A stretch of 64,000 bases of DNA, from positions 1-64,000 of the forward strand of contig NZ_LYMM01000034.1 in the NCBI RefSeq assembly GCF_002896965.1, in the 5' to 3' direction. Below are positions 27,992 through 36,865 of the stretch, piece after piece. Position numbers and translations under genes: made by a program. The notes beneath the pieces were generated by a model. The model worked only from the letters and a program-made list of their open reading frames with translations, was not told where the DNA came from and ran no database searches. The stretch's first letter is position 1. The number at the start of each line of letters is the position of its first letter. The stretch is from Novosphingobium guangzhouense. Lineage in GTDB: Bacteria; Pseudomonadota; Alphaproteobacteria; Sphingomonadales; Sphingomonadaceae.

Positions 27992-28561
27992 ATGGCGTGG
28001 GATGTCAGCCGTCGCACCGTCGTGAGCGGTGGCGCCGTGGGTGCTGTCGTTGCCGGTCTGGGAATCGGCCGCAGCGCTTTTGCTCAGCGGCCGCGCAAGA
28101 TCATCGTCATCGAAGAGACGCACGTTCCTGAAAGTCGACTATTTGCCGAAACCTTTATCAATTCGGGGCGCGCAGCGCAGGTTGTCCGGATCGACCGGAG
28201 CTTCAACGGCCTGCTGCATGAACTTGAAGCGGTTGAAGGCGTGCTGGTCGGCCTTACTTCCGATCCCGCGGCGATGATCGCCGGGCAGATCCTTGTGGCC
28301 GGCGGCGCCCGCCCGCTACTGCAGTGGACCCATCAATACCGCAAACTGCGCTGGGAACACCAGACTGTCGGCGCGCCAACGCTGCTTGCGCGGGCCAGCG
28401 TCGGCTGGCCCAGCGTTCTTGCCCACCACATGCAGGATGCGCTCGTCGGCGATCGCCAGGATGCCGAACTGCGGTGCCAGTCAGGACATTGCGGCCTCGA
28501 TGGCAAGAGCCCCGGCATGCTGGTTTCATGGGCATTCGAAGTGGGAGTACAGCAGTCGTGA
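27992..28561 (+). CDS. Unknown protein with Tat signal peptide
   Basis: 189 residues that I do not recognise. The N-terminus has a twin-arginine motif (SRRTVV) followed by a Gly/Ala/Val-rich hydrophobic stretch and a likely cleavage after SAFAQ, so export through Tat is probable. The mature part has two close cysteines near the C-terminus (RCQSGHCG). ATG 27992 has a GGAAGGGA site. It sits between UbiX and a PCMH-type flavoprotein whose start overlaps its stop (GTGA), so it may help assembly or co-export of that cofactor enzyme. That is an inference from position only. Confidence 0.7.
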   Translation: MAWDVSRRTVVSGGAVGAVVAGLGIGRSAFAQRPRKIIVIEETHVPESRLFAETFINSGRAAQVVRIDRSFNGLLHELEAVEGVLVGLTSDPAAMIAGQILVAGGARPLLQWTHQYRKLRWEHQTVGAPTLLARASVGWPSVLAHHMQDALVGDRQDAELRCQSGHCGLDGKSPGMLVSWAFEVGVQQS

Positions 28562-30117
28562 GTACGCGCATGCCACAAGGCGTCGACGCCGCAACCTTTA
28601 CCAAGGCTCTGGACGAATTAGCGGTTATCGTCGGCAAGGAATGGGTCTTCGTCGATGAACTGCCGCTGTCGGCCTATCGCGACGCCTATTCACCGCTGGC
28701 CGATGGCGAGATGCTGCCCTCGGCTGCCGTGGCACCGGCCAACATGGAACAGATTCAGCAGGCACTGAAGGTATTCAACGCTTACAAGCTGCCGATCTGG
28801 ACATTCGGCAACGGCCGCAATTTCGCTTATGGTGGCCCGGCCCCGCGCCAGTCCGGTTATGTCATGTTCGACCTCAAGCGTATGAACCGCATTCTCGAAG
28901 TCAACGAGAAATACGGCTATGCGCTGGTCGAACCAGGCGTTTCCTATTTTCAGCTTCACCGCCATCTGCGCAAGATCGGCAGCAAGCTTTGGGTCGATCC
29001 TGCGGCACCAGGTTGGGGCGGCGTCATGGGCAACGCGCTTGAACATGGCGCGGGTTACACCCCCTACGGCGATCACTTCGTCATGCAGTGCGGCATGGAA
29101 GTGGTCCTTGCCGACGGTAAGGTCGTCCGCACCGGTCAGGGCGCGATCGAGGGGTCGCATCATTGGCAATCCACCAAGCATGCAGCCGGTCCGCATTTTG
29201 ATGGCATGTTCACCCAGTCCAATTTCGGCATTGTTACCAAGATGGGTATCTGGTTGATGCCCGAACCGCCGGGCTACAAGCCGTTCATGATCACTTACGA
29301 GCGCGAGGAAGACCTTGCCGCAATCTTCGATGCGGTGCTGCCGCTGAAAATCAACCAGGTTATCCCGAACGCCGCTGTGGCGGTCGATCTGTTGTGGGAA
29401 GTGTCCGCCAAGACCACGCGTCGCCATTACTTCGACGGCAAGGGCCCTATCCCAGATTCGATCCGCAAAAAGATCGCGTCGGATCATGGGTTAGGCATGT
29501 GGAACTTCTACGCAGCGCTCTATGGCCCGCCACCGATCATCGAGAACAACTGGAAGCTCGTCGAGGAAGCGATGATGAGCATTCCGGGTGCCAAACTGCA
29601 CCTTGACCGCGAGAACGACCCCGCCTGGGACTATCGCGTCCAGCTGATGCGCGGTGAACCCAACATGACCGAATTCAGCATCATGAACTGGATCGGCGGC
29701 GGCGGGCATATCAACTTCTCGCCGATCTCGGCACCCGACGGCAAGGAAGCGCTGAGCCAATACAACTTGATCAAGCAACGCTGCCACGATTTCGGGTTCG
29801 ACTATATCGGCGAATTCCTGGTCGGCTGGCGCGACATGCACCACATCCTGATGATCATGTACGATCGCGCCGACGACGGCATGCGCAAGAGCGCCTATGA
29901 CCTGTTCGGCAAGCTGGTAGACGAGGCAGCCGGTGCGGGCTTCGGCGAATACCGCACCCACCTCGCCTTCATGGACCAGATCGCCAAGACCTATAAGCAC
30001 AACGATGGGGCGCTGTGGGACCTGCACCACCGTCTCAAGGACGTGCTCGACCCCAACGGCATCCTCTCCCCCGGCAAGCAGGGGATATGGCCCCAGGCGA
30101 TGCGCAACCAAGCGTAA
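28558..30117 (+). CDS. VAO-family flavoprotein, p-cresol methylhydroxylase-type large subunit
   Basis: 519 residues. The N-terminal FAD-binding domain has FDLKRMNRILEV and the VEPGVSY segment; the C-terminal cap contains FLVGWRDMHH and ends DPNGILSPGKQGI. This matches p-cresol methylhydroxylase, eugenol hydroxylase and vanillyl-alcohol oxidase, which oxidise 4-alkyl or 4-hydroxymethyl phenols at the benzylic carbon via a quinone methide. The residue carrying covalent FAD cannot be assigned. GTG 28558 is chosen for coupling and its GGGAG; ATG 28570 is possible. No signal peptide is visible. Confidence 0.85.
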   Translation: MSTRMPQGVDAATFTKALDELAVIVGKEWVFVDELPLSAYRDAYSPLADGEMLPSAAVAPANMEQIQQALKVFNAYKLPIWTFGNGRNFAYGGPAPRQSGYVMFDLKRMNRILEVNEKYGYALVEPGVSYFQLHRHLRKIGSKLWVDPAAPGWGGVMGNALEHGAGYTPYGDHFVMQCGMEVVLADGKVVRTGQGAIEGSHHWQSTKHAAGPHFDGMFTQSNFGIVTKMGIWLMPEPPGYKPFMITYEREEDLAAIFDAVLPLKINQVIPNAAVAVDLLWEVSAKTTRRHYFDGKGPIPDSIRKKIASDHGLGMWNFYAALYGPPPIIENNWKLVEEAMMSIPGAKLHLDRENDPAWDYRVQLMRGEPNMTEFSIMNWIGGGGHINFSPISAPDGKEALSQYNLIKQRCHDFGFDYIGEFLVGWRDMHHILMIMYDRADDGMRKSAYDLFGKLVDEAAGAGFGEYRTHLAFMDQIAKTYKHNDGALWDLHHRLKDVLDPNGILSPGKQGIWPQAMRNQA

Positions 30118-30158
30118 TCACACGGCCGGCTGAACAAAGACTTCAAGGATTGACGACC

Positions 30159-31598
30159 ATGACGCAAATTGAGCACTGGATTGGCGGCACCGCCGTGGCT
30201 GCAACGGGCGGGGCCTATTTCGACGATCTTAACCCGGTCGATGATTCGGTCTATTCCCGGGTTCCCGCCGGCACTGCGGAAGACGTGAACCGCGCCGTGG
30301 AGAACGCGCATCAGGCCTATCTCCAGCATCGCGATCTGCCCGCCGCAGTGCGCGAAGGGTGGATCGCGAAAGCCGCCGAAATCATGGAGCGCGATACCGC
30401 CAAGTTCGCCGACGTGCTGGTCGACGAAATCGGTTCGCCGATCGCCAAGGCCGGGTTCGAAACCCGCTTCGCGGTCAGCTTCCTGCGCGCGGCGATCGGC
30501 GTGCCGCGCCGGATTCGGGGGGAAACGATCCCTTCGGACACCCCTGGGCGGTTCAGCATGAGCCTGCGCCAGCCGGTCGGTGTGGTCGCCGGGATTACCC
30601 CGTTCAACGTGCCGCTGATCAAGGGGATCAAACAGTCGGCCATGGCCCTGGCCACAGGCAACGCCTTCGTGCTGCTACCCTCGGAAGCCGCGCCAATGAT
30701 CGCCGATCTGCTCGCTAAATTGTGGAAGGAGGCCGGCGTTCCCGACGGCTTGTTCAACGTGGTCTACGGCAATGGCGCGGAGATCGGCGACGTGCTGACC
30801 GGCCATCCCAAGGTCGCATCGATAACCTTCACCGGGTCCTCGCGCGTCGGCAAGCACATCGCCGGAATCGCTGCCCGCAACCTCAAGAAGTACACGCTGG
30901 AGCTGGGCGGCAAGAGCCCGCTGGTGATCTGCGCCGATGCCGATCTGGACAAGGCGGTCAACGCCGCGCTGTTCAGCATCTTCATGTACCAGGGCCAGGT
31001 CTGCATGGGGGCTTCGCGGATCTATGTGGAACGGTCGATCTTCGACCAGTTCGCCAAGGCCTTCGCCGCCGCGACAGGCCGCGCCAAGAGGGGCGACCTG
31101 CGCGATCCTACAACCATGCTGGGCCCGATAATTTCCGAACGCCAGCGCGACCGGGTCCGCCGCCACATCGACGATGCCCGGTCCAAGGGCGCAGAGCTGC
31201 TAGCCGGTGCTGAGTGGAACGGAAACGTATGCTCAGCGACGGTACTGCGCGGCGTTACAGCCGAAATGACCGTGTTCGAGGAAGAGACCTTCGGCCCGGT
31301 CACCTCGCTCTTTCCGTTCGACACACTTGAGGAAGCCCTCGAACTCGCCAACAACACCGAATACGGCCTCAGCGCCTCTATCTTCACCCGCGATCTCGAC
31401 AAGGCGCTGGCCTTTGCCCAGCGGGCCGAAGCGGGGATGGTCCACATCAACGCGCCGACCCTGCACGACGAGCCGCACGTTCCGTTCGGCGGAACGAAGG
31501 CCTCTGGGTTCGGGCGCGAAGGCACCGAAGCCGATCTCGAGATCATGACCGAATGGAAATGGGTCACGATCCAGTCGGCGACTGAGGGCGGACACTGA
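30159..31598 (+). CDS. Aromatic aldehyde dehydrogenase (vanillin/benzaldehyde dehydrogenase-like)
   Basis: 479 residues with ITPFNVPL, LELGGKSPLVI and the active cysteine in GQVCMGASR. It resembles Vdh/XylC-type enzymes that turn hydroxybenzaldehydes into hydroxybenzoates. It lies between the flavoprotein that would make the aldehyde and the decarboxylase that would use the acid. Start 30159 follows AAGGA and begins the MTQIEHWIGG family N-terminus. Confidence 0.85.
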   Translation: MTQIEHWIGGTAVAATGGAYFDDLNPVDDSVYSRVPAGTAEDVNRAVENAHQAYLQHRDLPAAVREGWIAKAAEIMERDTAKFADVLVDEIGSPIAKAGFETRFAVSFLRAAIGVPRRIRGETIPSDTPGRFSMSLRQPVGVVAGITPFNVPLIKGIKQSAMALATGNAFVLLPSEAAPMIADLLAKLWKEAGVPDGLFNVVYGNGAEIGDVLTGHPKVASITFTGSSRVGKHIAGIAARNLKKYTLELGGKSPLVICADADLDKAVNAALFSIFMYQGQVCMGASRIYVERSIFDQFAKAFAAATGRAKRGDLRDPTTMLGPIISERQRDRVRRHIDDARSKGAELLAGAEWNGNVCSATVLRGVTAEMTVFEEETFGPVTSLFPFDTLEEALELANNTEYGLSASIFTRDLDKALAFAQRAEAGMVHINAPTLHDEPHVPFGGTKASGFGREGTEADLEIMTEWKWVTIQSATEGGH

Positions 31599-31611
31599 CA
31601 GGCGGGAACGA

Positions 31612-33072
31612 ATGACCATGAACGATCTCCCTAACCGCGCCCGCTCGATCTCGTCGCTGCGCGACTTCCTCGAACTGCTCGAGGATGCCGGCCAGGCGAT
31701 CACCTGGAGCGATGCGGTGATGCCCGAACCCGGCGTGCGCAACATAGCCGTCGCCGCATCGCGCGATGCCAACGGCGCGCCGGCGATCGTATTCGACAAT
31801 ATCACCGGTTACCCCGGCAAGCGCTTGGCGGTGGGCGTCCATGGTTCGTGGGACAACATCGCCCTGCTGCTGGGCCGACCTAAGGGCACGACCATCCGCG
31901 AGCTTTTCTTCGAGATCGCCGGCCGCTGGGGCGATCAGGAAGCGCAAATCAGCTTTGTCCCAGAAGCCCAGGCCCCGGTGCACGAATGCCGGATCGAACA
32001 GGACATCAACCTTTACGATGTCCTGCCGGTCTATCGGATCAACGAATATGATGGCGGGTTCTACATCGGCAAGGCCTCGGTCGCCTCGCGCGATCCGCTC
32101 GATCCAGACAATTTCGGCAAGCAGAATGTCGGCATCTATCGCCTGCAGATCCAAGGGCCGGACAGCTTCACCCTGATGACGATCCCCTCCCACGACATGG
32201 GACGTCAGATCATGGCGGCCGAACGGGAAGGCGTTCCGCTAAAGATTGCGGTCATGCTAGGTAATCATCCCGGCCTTGCGGTGTTTGCTGCCACCCCGAT
32301 CGGCTACGAGGAATCGGAATATTCCTATGCCTCGGCGATGATGGGCGCGCCAATCCGGCTGACCAAATCGGGCAACGGGATCGACATCCTGGCCGACAGC
32401 GAAATCGTGATAGAGGCCGAACTGCAACTGGGTGAACGCGAGCTGGAAGGGCCGTTCGGCGAATTCCCCGGTTCCTACAGCGGCGTGCGCAAGGCGCCGA
32501 TCTTCAAGGTCACGGCGGTGTCGCACCGGCGCGATCCGATCTTCGAGAACATTTACATCGGGCGCGGCTGGACCGAGCACGATACGCTGATCGGCCTGCA
32601 CACCTCCGCCCCGATCTATGCCCAGCTGCGCCAGAGCTTCCCCGAAGTCACCGCGGTCAACGCGCTTTACCAGCACGGACTGACCGGGATCATCTCGGTC
32701 AAAAACCGCATGGCCGGCTTTGCCAAGACGGTCGCGCTGCGCGCGCTGAGCACGCCGCACGGCGTGATGTACCTCAAGAACCTGATTATGGTCGATGCCG
32801 ATGTCGATCCGTTCGATCTTAATCAGGTGATGTGGGCGCTTTCGACCCGCACCCGTGCGGACGATATTATCGTGCTGCCCAACATGCCTGCCGTGCCGAT
32901 CGATCCTTCGGCAGTGGTCCCGGGCAAGGGGCACCGCCTGATCATCGACGCGACCAGCTATCTCCCGCCCGATCCGGTGGGTGAAGCGCACCTTGTCACC
33001 CCGCCGACCGGGGACGAGATCGACGCCCTGAGCAAGCGGATCCGCGAAATGCAGCTGGGAGCCCTGTCATGA
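31612..33072 (+). CDS. UbiD-family prenyl-FMN decarboxylase
   Basis: 486 residues with catalytic Arg177 (GIYRLQI) and the acidic pair E279 and E284 in ELEGPFGEF, equivalent to R173/E277/E282 of characterised members. It would decarboxylate a hydroxybenzoate, vanillate or protocatechuate without oxidation. UbiX and a VdcD-like subunit are in the same block, as in vdcBCD/bsdBCD clusters. ATG 31618 is an alternative start two codons downstream. Direction of reaction in vivo is assumed from context. Confidence 0.9.
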   Translation: MTMNDLPNRARSISSLRDFLELLEDAGQAITWSDAVMPEPGVRNIAVAASRDANGAPAIVFDNITGYPGKRLAVGVHGSWDNIALLLGRPKGTTIRELFFEIAGRWGDQEAQISFVPEAQAPVHECRIEQDINLYDVLPVYRINEYDGGFYIGKASVASRDPLDPDNFGKQNVGIYRLQIQGPDSFTLMTIPSHDMGRQIMAAEREGVPLKIAVMLGNHPGLAVFAATPIGYEESEYSYASAMMGAPIRLTKSGNGIDILADSEIVIEAELQLGERELEGPFGEFPGSYSGVRKAPIFKVTAVSHRRDPIFENIYIGRGWTEHDTLIGLHTSAPIYAQLRQSFPEVTAVNALYQHGLTGIISVKNRMAGFAKTVALRALSTPHGVMYLKNLIMVDADVDPFDLNQVMWALSTRTRADDIIVLPNMPAVPIDPSAVVPGKGHRLIIDATSYLPPDPVGEAHLVTPPTGDEIDALSKRIREMQLGALS

Positions 33073-33293
33073 CCACCACCGTCTGCGGGCGCTGCAAATC
33101 GAGCGGCGCTGTCACCGATCATCAGGGCAGGCAGGACGGCGCGGTCGTGTGGACGATCCTGCGCTGCCCGACCTGCAACTTTTCCTGGCGCGACAGCGAA
33201 CCGGCCCGCGCTATCGACCCGGCTGTGCGCTCAGCCGATTTCGCCGTCGATGCCGGCGATCTCCAGCGTTATCCCAAGATTCTCCAGCAATAA
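33069..33293 (+). CDS. VdcD/BsdD-like small subunit of hydroxyarylic acid decarboxylase
   Basis: 74 residues with two CxxC pairs (C6/C9 and C33/C36) in a zinc-ribbon-like arrangement, and the family end FSWRDSEP. VdcD/BsdD proteins accompany UbiD-type vanillate and 4-hydroxybenzoate decarboxylases; their exact role is unclear. It overlaps the UbiD gene by 4 bases. Its presence narrows the UbiD partner towards the phenolic acid decarboxylase group. Confidence 0.85.
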   Translation: MTTTVCGRCKSSGAVTDHQGRQDGAVVWTILRCPTCNFSWRDSEPARAIDPAVRSADFAVDAGDLQRYPKILQQ

Positions 33294-33306
33294 GGCTCCC
33301 AACGCC

Positions 33307-34773
33307 ATGATCGACCAAGCCCGCCAGACGGCCACGCTCGGCACCCTCGCCCAGGCACTGGGCAAGGCCGCCGTCGATATCAGCCCGCAGACCCTTGCCC
33401 GCTATGCTGTCCCAGGGATGGCACCGGCAGGCGTGGTGCTTCCGGCCGATGAAGCCCAGCTCGCCAGGGTGCTGGAAGCTGCGCGCACCAGCGGCGGTGT
33501 GGTCCAGACGGTCTGCAACGGCGCCTACGGACTTGAAAAAGCCGTACAGGACAAGGTGATCGTGCTTGACCTGCAGAAGATGAACAAGGTCCTCGAGGTC
33601 AATGACGAACTGGCCACCTGCCTAGTCGAACCGGGCGTCACCTTCCGCCAGCTCGATGCCCACATCAAGGAAAAGGGAATTAAGCTGTGGGTCGACTTTC
33701 CCGGCAATCCCGATGAAAGCGTGGCCGCCAGTTTCATCAACCGCCGCCCCGGCTACACCCCCTATTCCGATCATTTCCTGATGCAGTGCGGGCTCGAGGT
33801 CATGCTGGCTGATGGCAAGATGGTGCGCACCGGCATGGGCGCCATGCCCAAGAGCACCTGCTGGCAGCTGTTCAAGTTCGGCTATGGCCCTTGGGTCGAT
33901 GGCCTGTTCACCCAGTCCGATTTCGGGGTGGTGACCAAGGTGGGCATGTGGATGATGCCGCAGCCCCCGGCGCACCAGACCTTCATGGTCTCGGTCCCCA
34001 AGGAGGACGATCTGGGCGCGTTGTTGGACGTGCTCGGGCCGCTCAAGCTCAACATGGTGGTGGCCAATGGCGTCGCGGTGGGCAATGCGCTCCACGAAGC
34101 GGCCCTGCTCGGCAAGCGCCGCGCCGATTTTGAGGGCCAGGGGCCGATGGCGGCAAGCGCGGTCAAGGCCGCTGGTGAGGTGCTCGGACTAGGCTACTGG
34201 AACCTTTACGGCTCGCTCTATGGCCTGCCCGGCAACGTCGCGATCCTGTGGGACATGGTCAAGGGCGCGTTCTCGTCGATCAGCGGCGCAAGGGTGATTA
34301 CCGATGGCAAGGGCATCGATCCCAAGCTGTGGGCCTGGCGGATGGGCACGATGACCGGTGTGGTGGCCGATCCCCCGGCCAGGACAGCAGGCTGGAGCGG
34401 CGACATGGCGCTTACGGTCAACCCGGTCAGCCCTGTGGATGGCGAGGAAGCCGTCAAGCTCTATGAACTGTCGCGCGATATCTGTGCCAAAAACGGCTTC
34501 GACTTCGTTGGCGAAACCACCGCGATCTGGCGTTCGGCCAACCATCGCCAGGTGCTGCCCCATGCCGCCGGGAAGGGCGAGGATGCGGTACGGGCCAAGA
34601 CCTGCGCCGAAGCCCTGATCGCCGCGCAGGCCGAGGCCGGCTTCGGCCAGATCCTGACCGACCCCGGGCTGGGGGCGGCGGTTGCCAAGACCTATGAAAA
34701 GGGTGGCCGCTCGGCCCTGCATGCGCGGGTCAAGCAGGCGCTTGATCCCAACTCGATCTTTGCCTCGGTCTGA
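33307..34773 (+). CDS. Second VAO/PCMH-type flavoprotein
   Basis: 488 residues paralogous to 28558-30117: LQKMNKVLEV, VEPGVTFRQLD, GYTPYSDHFLMQCGLEVMLADGK and SDFGVVTKVGMWMMPQPP match the first protein segment by segment. The C-terminal cap diverges: the DMHH segment is replaced by NHRQVLP, so substrate range or flavin attachment may differ. Start 33307 follows AAGG. It immediately precedes the cytochrome gene, as pchF does in known p-cresol systems. Confidence 0.82.
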   Translation: MIDQARQTATLGTLAQALGKAAVDISPQTLARYAVPGMAPAGVVLPADEAQLARVLEAARTSGGVVQTVCNGAYGLEKAVQDKVIVLDLQKMNKVLEVNDELATCLVEPGVTFRQLDAHIKEKGIKLWVDFPGNPDESVAASFINRRPGYTPYSDHFLMQCGLEVMLADGKMVRTGMGAMPKSTCWQLFKFGYGPWVDGLFTQSDFGVVTKVGMWMMPQPPAHQTFMVSVPKEDDLGALLDVLGPLKLNMVVANGVAVGNALHEAALLGKRRADFEGQGPMAASAVKAAGEVLGLGYWNLYGSLYGLPGNVAILWDMVKGAFSSISGARVITDGKGIDPKLWAWRMGTMTGVVADPPARTAGWSGDMALTVNPVSPVDGEEAVKLYELSRDICAKNGFDFVGETTAIWRSANHRQVLPHAAGKGEDAVRAKTCAEALIAAQAEAGFGQILTDPGLGAAVAKTYEKGGRSALHARVKQALDPNSIFASV

Positions 34774-34804
34774 GCCGATGCGTCGCCATGCCTGCGGAGG
34801 TAAA

Positions 34805-35170
34805 ATGAATAAGTTCCTCGCCCTTTCGCTTTTCGCTGCACTTGCTGCCTGTTCGTCCGCACAAGGCGAATCAGTGGTGGACGGTGCGGAGAATTATGAG
34901 CGTTACTGCGCAGGTTGCCACAACCCCGGCCCGGGCCACGGTGGCACCATGCTGCTGGCCGAAAAAGGTGCTCCGGTGCCTTCGCTCATCGGTCGCAAGG
35001 ACTTAGATTACGATTACCTACATTCGGTCGTTCGCCAGGGCCTGATCGAAATGCCGCCGTTCCGACCGACCGAATTGTCGGACGCGGAGATCAAGCAGAT
35101 CTACGATCACATCGTGGCGCAGAAGCTTCCCGCCGCAAAGGCCGAACCCGCCAAAAACAAGGCACTTTGA
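34805..35170 (+). CDS. Lipoprotein c-type cytochrome, PCMH small-subunit-like
   Basis: 121 residues with a lipobox (LAAC, Cys16), one haem site CAGCH (C35, C38, H39) and a likely axial Met83 in IEMPPF. It probably accepts electrons from one or both flavoproteins, as PchC does in p-cresol methylhydroxylase. The visible lipobox suggests lipid anchoring rather than a soluble periplasmic form. GGAGG lies at a good distance from ATG 34805. Confidence 0.85.
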   Translation: MNKFLALSLFAALAACSSAQGESVVDGAENYERYCAGCHNPGPGHGGTMLLAEKGAPVPSLIGRKDLDYDYLHSVVRQGLIEMPPFRPTELSDAEIKQIYDHIVAQKLPAAKAEPAKNKAL

Positions 35171-35577
35171 GGTCAAATCAAGCTGGGCGGAAAAGGTCGA
35201 CAGGGTTCGTAAGGCTGAAATTGCTAGGGTGCCAACGGAGTATGCGGATAGCTGGTTGCTTTGGTGAGCACGCACCTTGTGTTTGATAGTCGTCATTATC
35301 GATAGCTACGGTACACAAGTGATCGCTTAGTTACGCTGTTGTCTGGTTCCGCTCGCCGCACCACAAAAGCGCTTTCGGTCCAGCTTTCCTCGCTGGCCCG
35401 GTTGGCCTTGCGCTCGGCAGCGTAGCCTTCCTGGGAATTTCAGCTCGCTACAACCGCATGCGGGTATTTGCGCGGATTTTTTCACTTTCGGGATTTGTCC
35501 AACTCACAAGGTTCGCGGTAACGCTTGAAGAGCTGCTCGCCATTACTGCATCTGAACCGAATGATATCACATGACGA
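35171..35577 (+). other. 407-bp gap with no recognised gene
   Basis: No start-bearing reading frame of convincing quality is seen. One frame stays open from 35323 to a TGA at 35572-35574 with a hydrophobic stretch (AFLAGPVGLALGSVAFLG) but no early start codon, so it could be a decayed gene remnant. The space also must contain the promoter of the glutaryl-CoA dehydrogenase gene; no copy of the 18-bp motif was found. It marks the change from the decarboxylation block to the acyl-CoA genes. Confidence 0.4.
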
Positions 35578-35586
35578 GTGGAATTT

Positions 35587-36771
35587 ATGATCGAGATGGC
35601 ACGGTTTGATTGGAGCGATCCCTTCAACTTCGATGATCAACTGACAGAAGAAGAACGAATGGTGCGTGATGCGGCTCATGGCTTCGCGCAAGGGGAACTT
35701 CAGCCCCGGGTCATCAATGCCTTCCGCGAAGAGCTGGACGCAGCAGAGTTGTTTCCACTCATGGGACAAGCCGGCTTGCTTGGAGCGACGATCCCACAGT
35801 CTTATGGCGGTGCTGGAGCTGGCTATGTCTCCTACGGCCTGATCGCGCGTGAGATTGAGCGCGTGGATTCGGGCTATCGGTCAATGGCATCGGTGCAAAG
35901 CTCGCTCGTCATGTATCCGATTTTTGCTTTCGGCTCGGAAGAACAGCGGTTTAAATATCTGCCTGGCCTAGCCGCAGGCTCGCTGATCGGCTGCTTCGGC
36001 CTGACAGAACCTGATGCGGGATCTGATCCTGCGGGCATGCGCACAATCGCGAAGAGGATTGATGGTGGCTATGTCCTTTCCGGCATCAAAACATGGATTT
36101 CGAATGCTCCTTTCGCCGACGTCTTTGTTGTCTGGGCAAAGAGCGAAGCACATGATGGGGCCATTTGCGGCTTCGTGCTTGAAAAGGGCCTGAAGGGGCT
36201 TTCCGCTCCCAAGATCAAGGGCAAGCTCAGCCTGCGTGCCTCGACCACCGGCATGATCTTGATGGACGAGGTTGAGGTTGACGAAGAAGCCTTGCTCCCC
36301 GGGGTCCAGGGTCTCAAGGGCCCCTTCGATTGCCTAAACCGCGCACGCTATGGGATCAGTTGGGGAGCGCTCGGCGCCGCGGAGTATTGCATGCACGCAG
36401 CCCGCCAATATGGACTTGATCGGCACCAGTTTGGAAAGCCGCTTGCCGCCAACCAACTTTATCAAAAGAAGCTCGCCGATATGCAAACGGACATTGCGCT
36501 AGGGTTGCAAGCCTCATTGCGTGTCGGCCGCCTAATGGACGAAGGCAGGTTCGCGCCGGAGATGGTCTCTCTCGTCAAGCGTAACAATGTCGGAAAATCG
36601 CTTGATATTGCGCGCCATGCCCGAGACATGCACGGCGGTAATGGCATCAGCGATGAATATCAAGTCATGCGGCACATGGTGAATCTGGAAACCGTCAACA
36701 CCTATGAAGGCGCGCACGATGTACACGCGCTCATCCTTGGCCGAGCACTCACTGGCATTGCCGCATTCTAG
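35587..36771 (+). CDS. gcdH: Glutaryl-CoA dehydrogenase-like acyl-CoA dehydrogenase
   Basis: 394 residues. Family marks include [20 protein letters not shown] and the catalytic Glu in [16 protein letters not shown]. GcdH oxidises and decarboxylates glutaryl-CoA to crotonyl-CoA, and the sequence ending is characteristic. ATG 35587 is used; GTG 35578 and ATG 35596 are alternatives with no better ribosome site. It stands alone on the plus strand and converges with the beta-oxidation operon. Base composition of a sampled line is near 53 percent GC, lower than the preceding block. Confidence 0.85.
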   Translation: MIEMARFDWSDPFNFDDQLTEEERMVRDAAHGFAQGELQPRVINAFREELDAAELFPLMGQAGLLGATIPQSYGGAGAGYVSYGLIAREIERVDSGYRSMASVQSSLVMYPIFAFGSEEQRFKYLPGLAAGSLIGCFGLTEPDAGSDPAGMRTIAKRIDGGYVLSGIKTWISNAPFADVFVVWAKSEAHDGAICGFVLEKGLKGLSAPKIKGKLSLRASTTGMILMDEVEVDEEALLPGVQGLKGPFDCLNRARYGISWGALGAAEYCMHAARQYGLDRHQFGKPLAANQLYQKKLADMQTDIALGLQASLRVGRLMDEGRFAPEMVSLVKRNNVGKSLDIARHARDMHGGNGISDEYQVMRHMVNLETVNTYEGAHDVHALILGRALTGIAAF

Positions 36772-36865
36772 GGTAGGCCACCTTTCTTCTTCAGTGTTGC
36801 GCTGCCTGGTCGCAGCAACAGTCGTTGTGTCGAGTGAGCGGAAACGACGGAGCGTGGTGGCCGCC

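Noticed and set aside
28324..28557. Extension of the first flavoprotein upstream to 28324
   Set aside because: The extra residues overlap the Tat-protein gene in another frame and match no flavoprotein; GTG 28558 with GGGAG is better.
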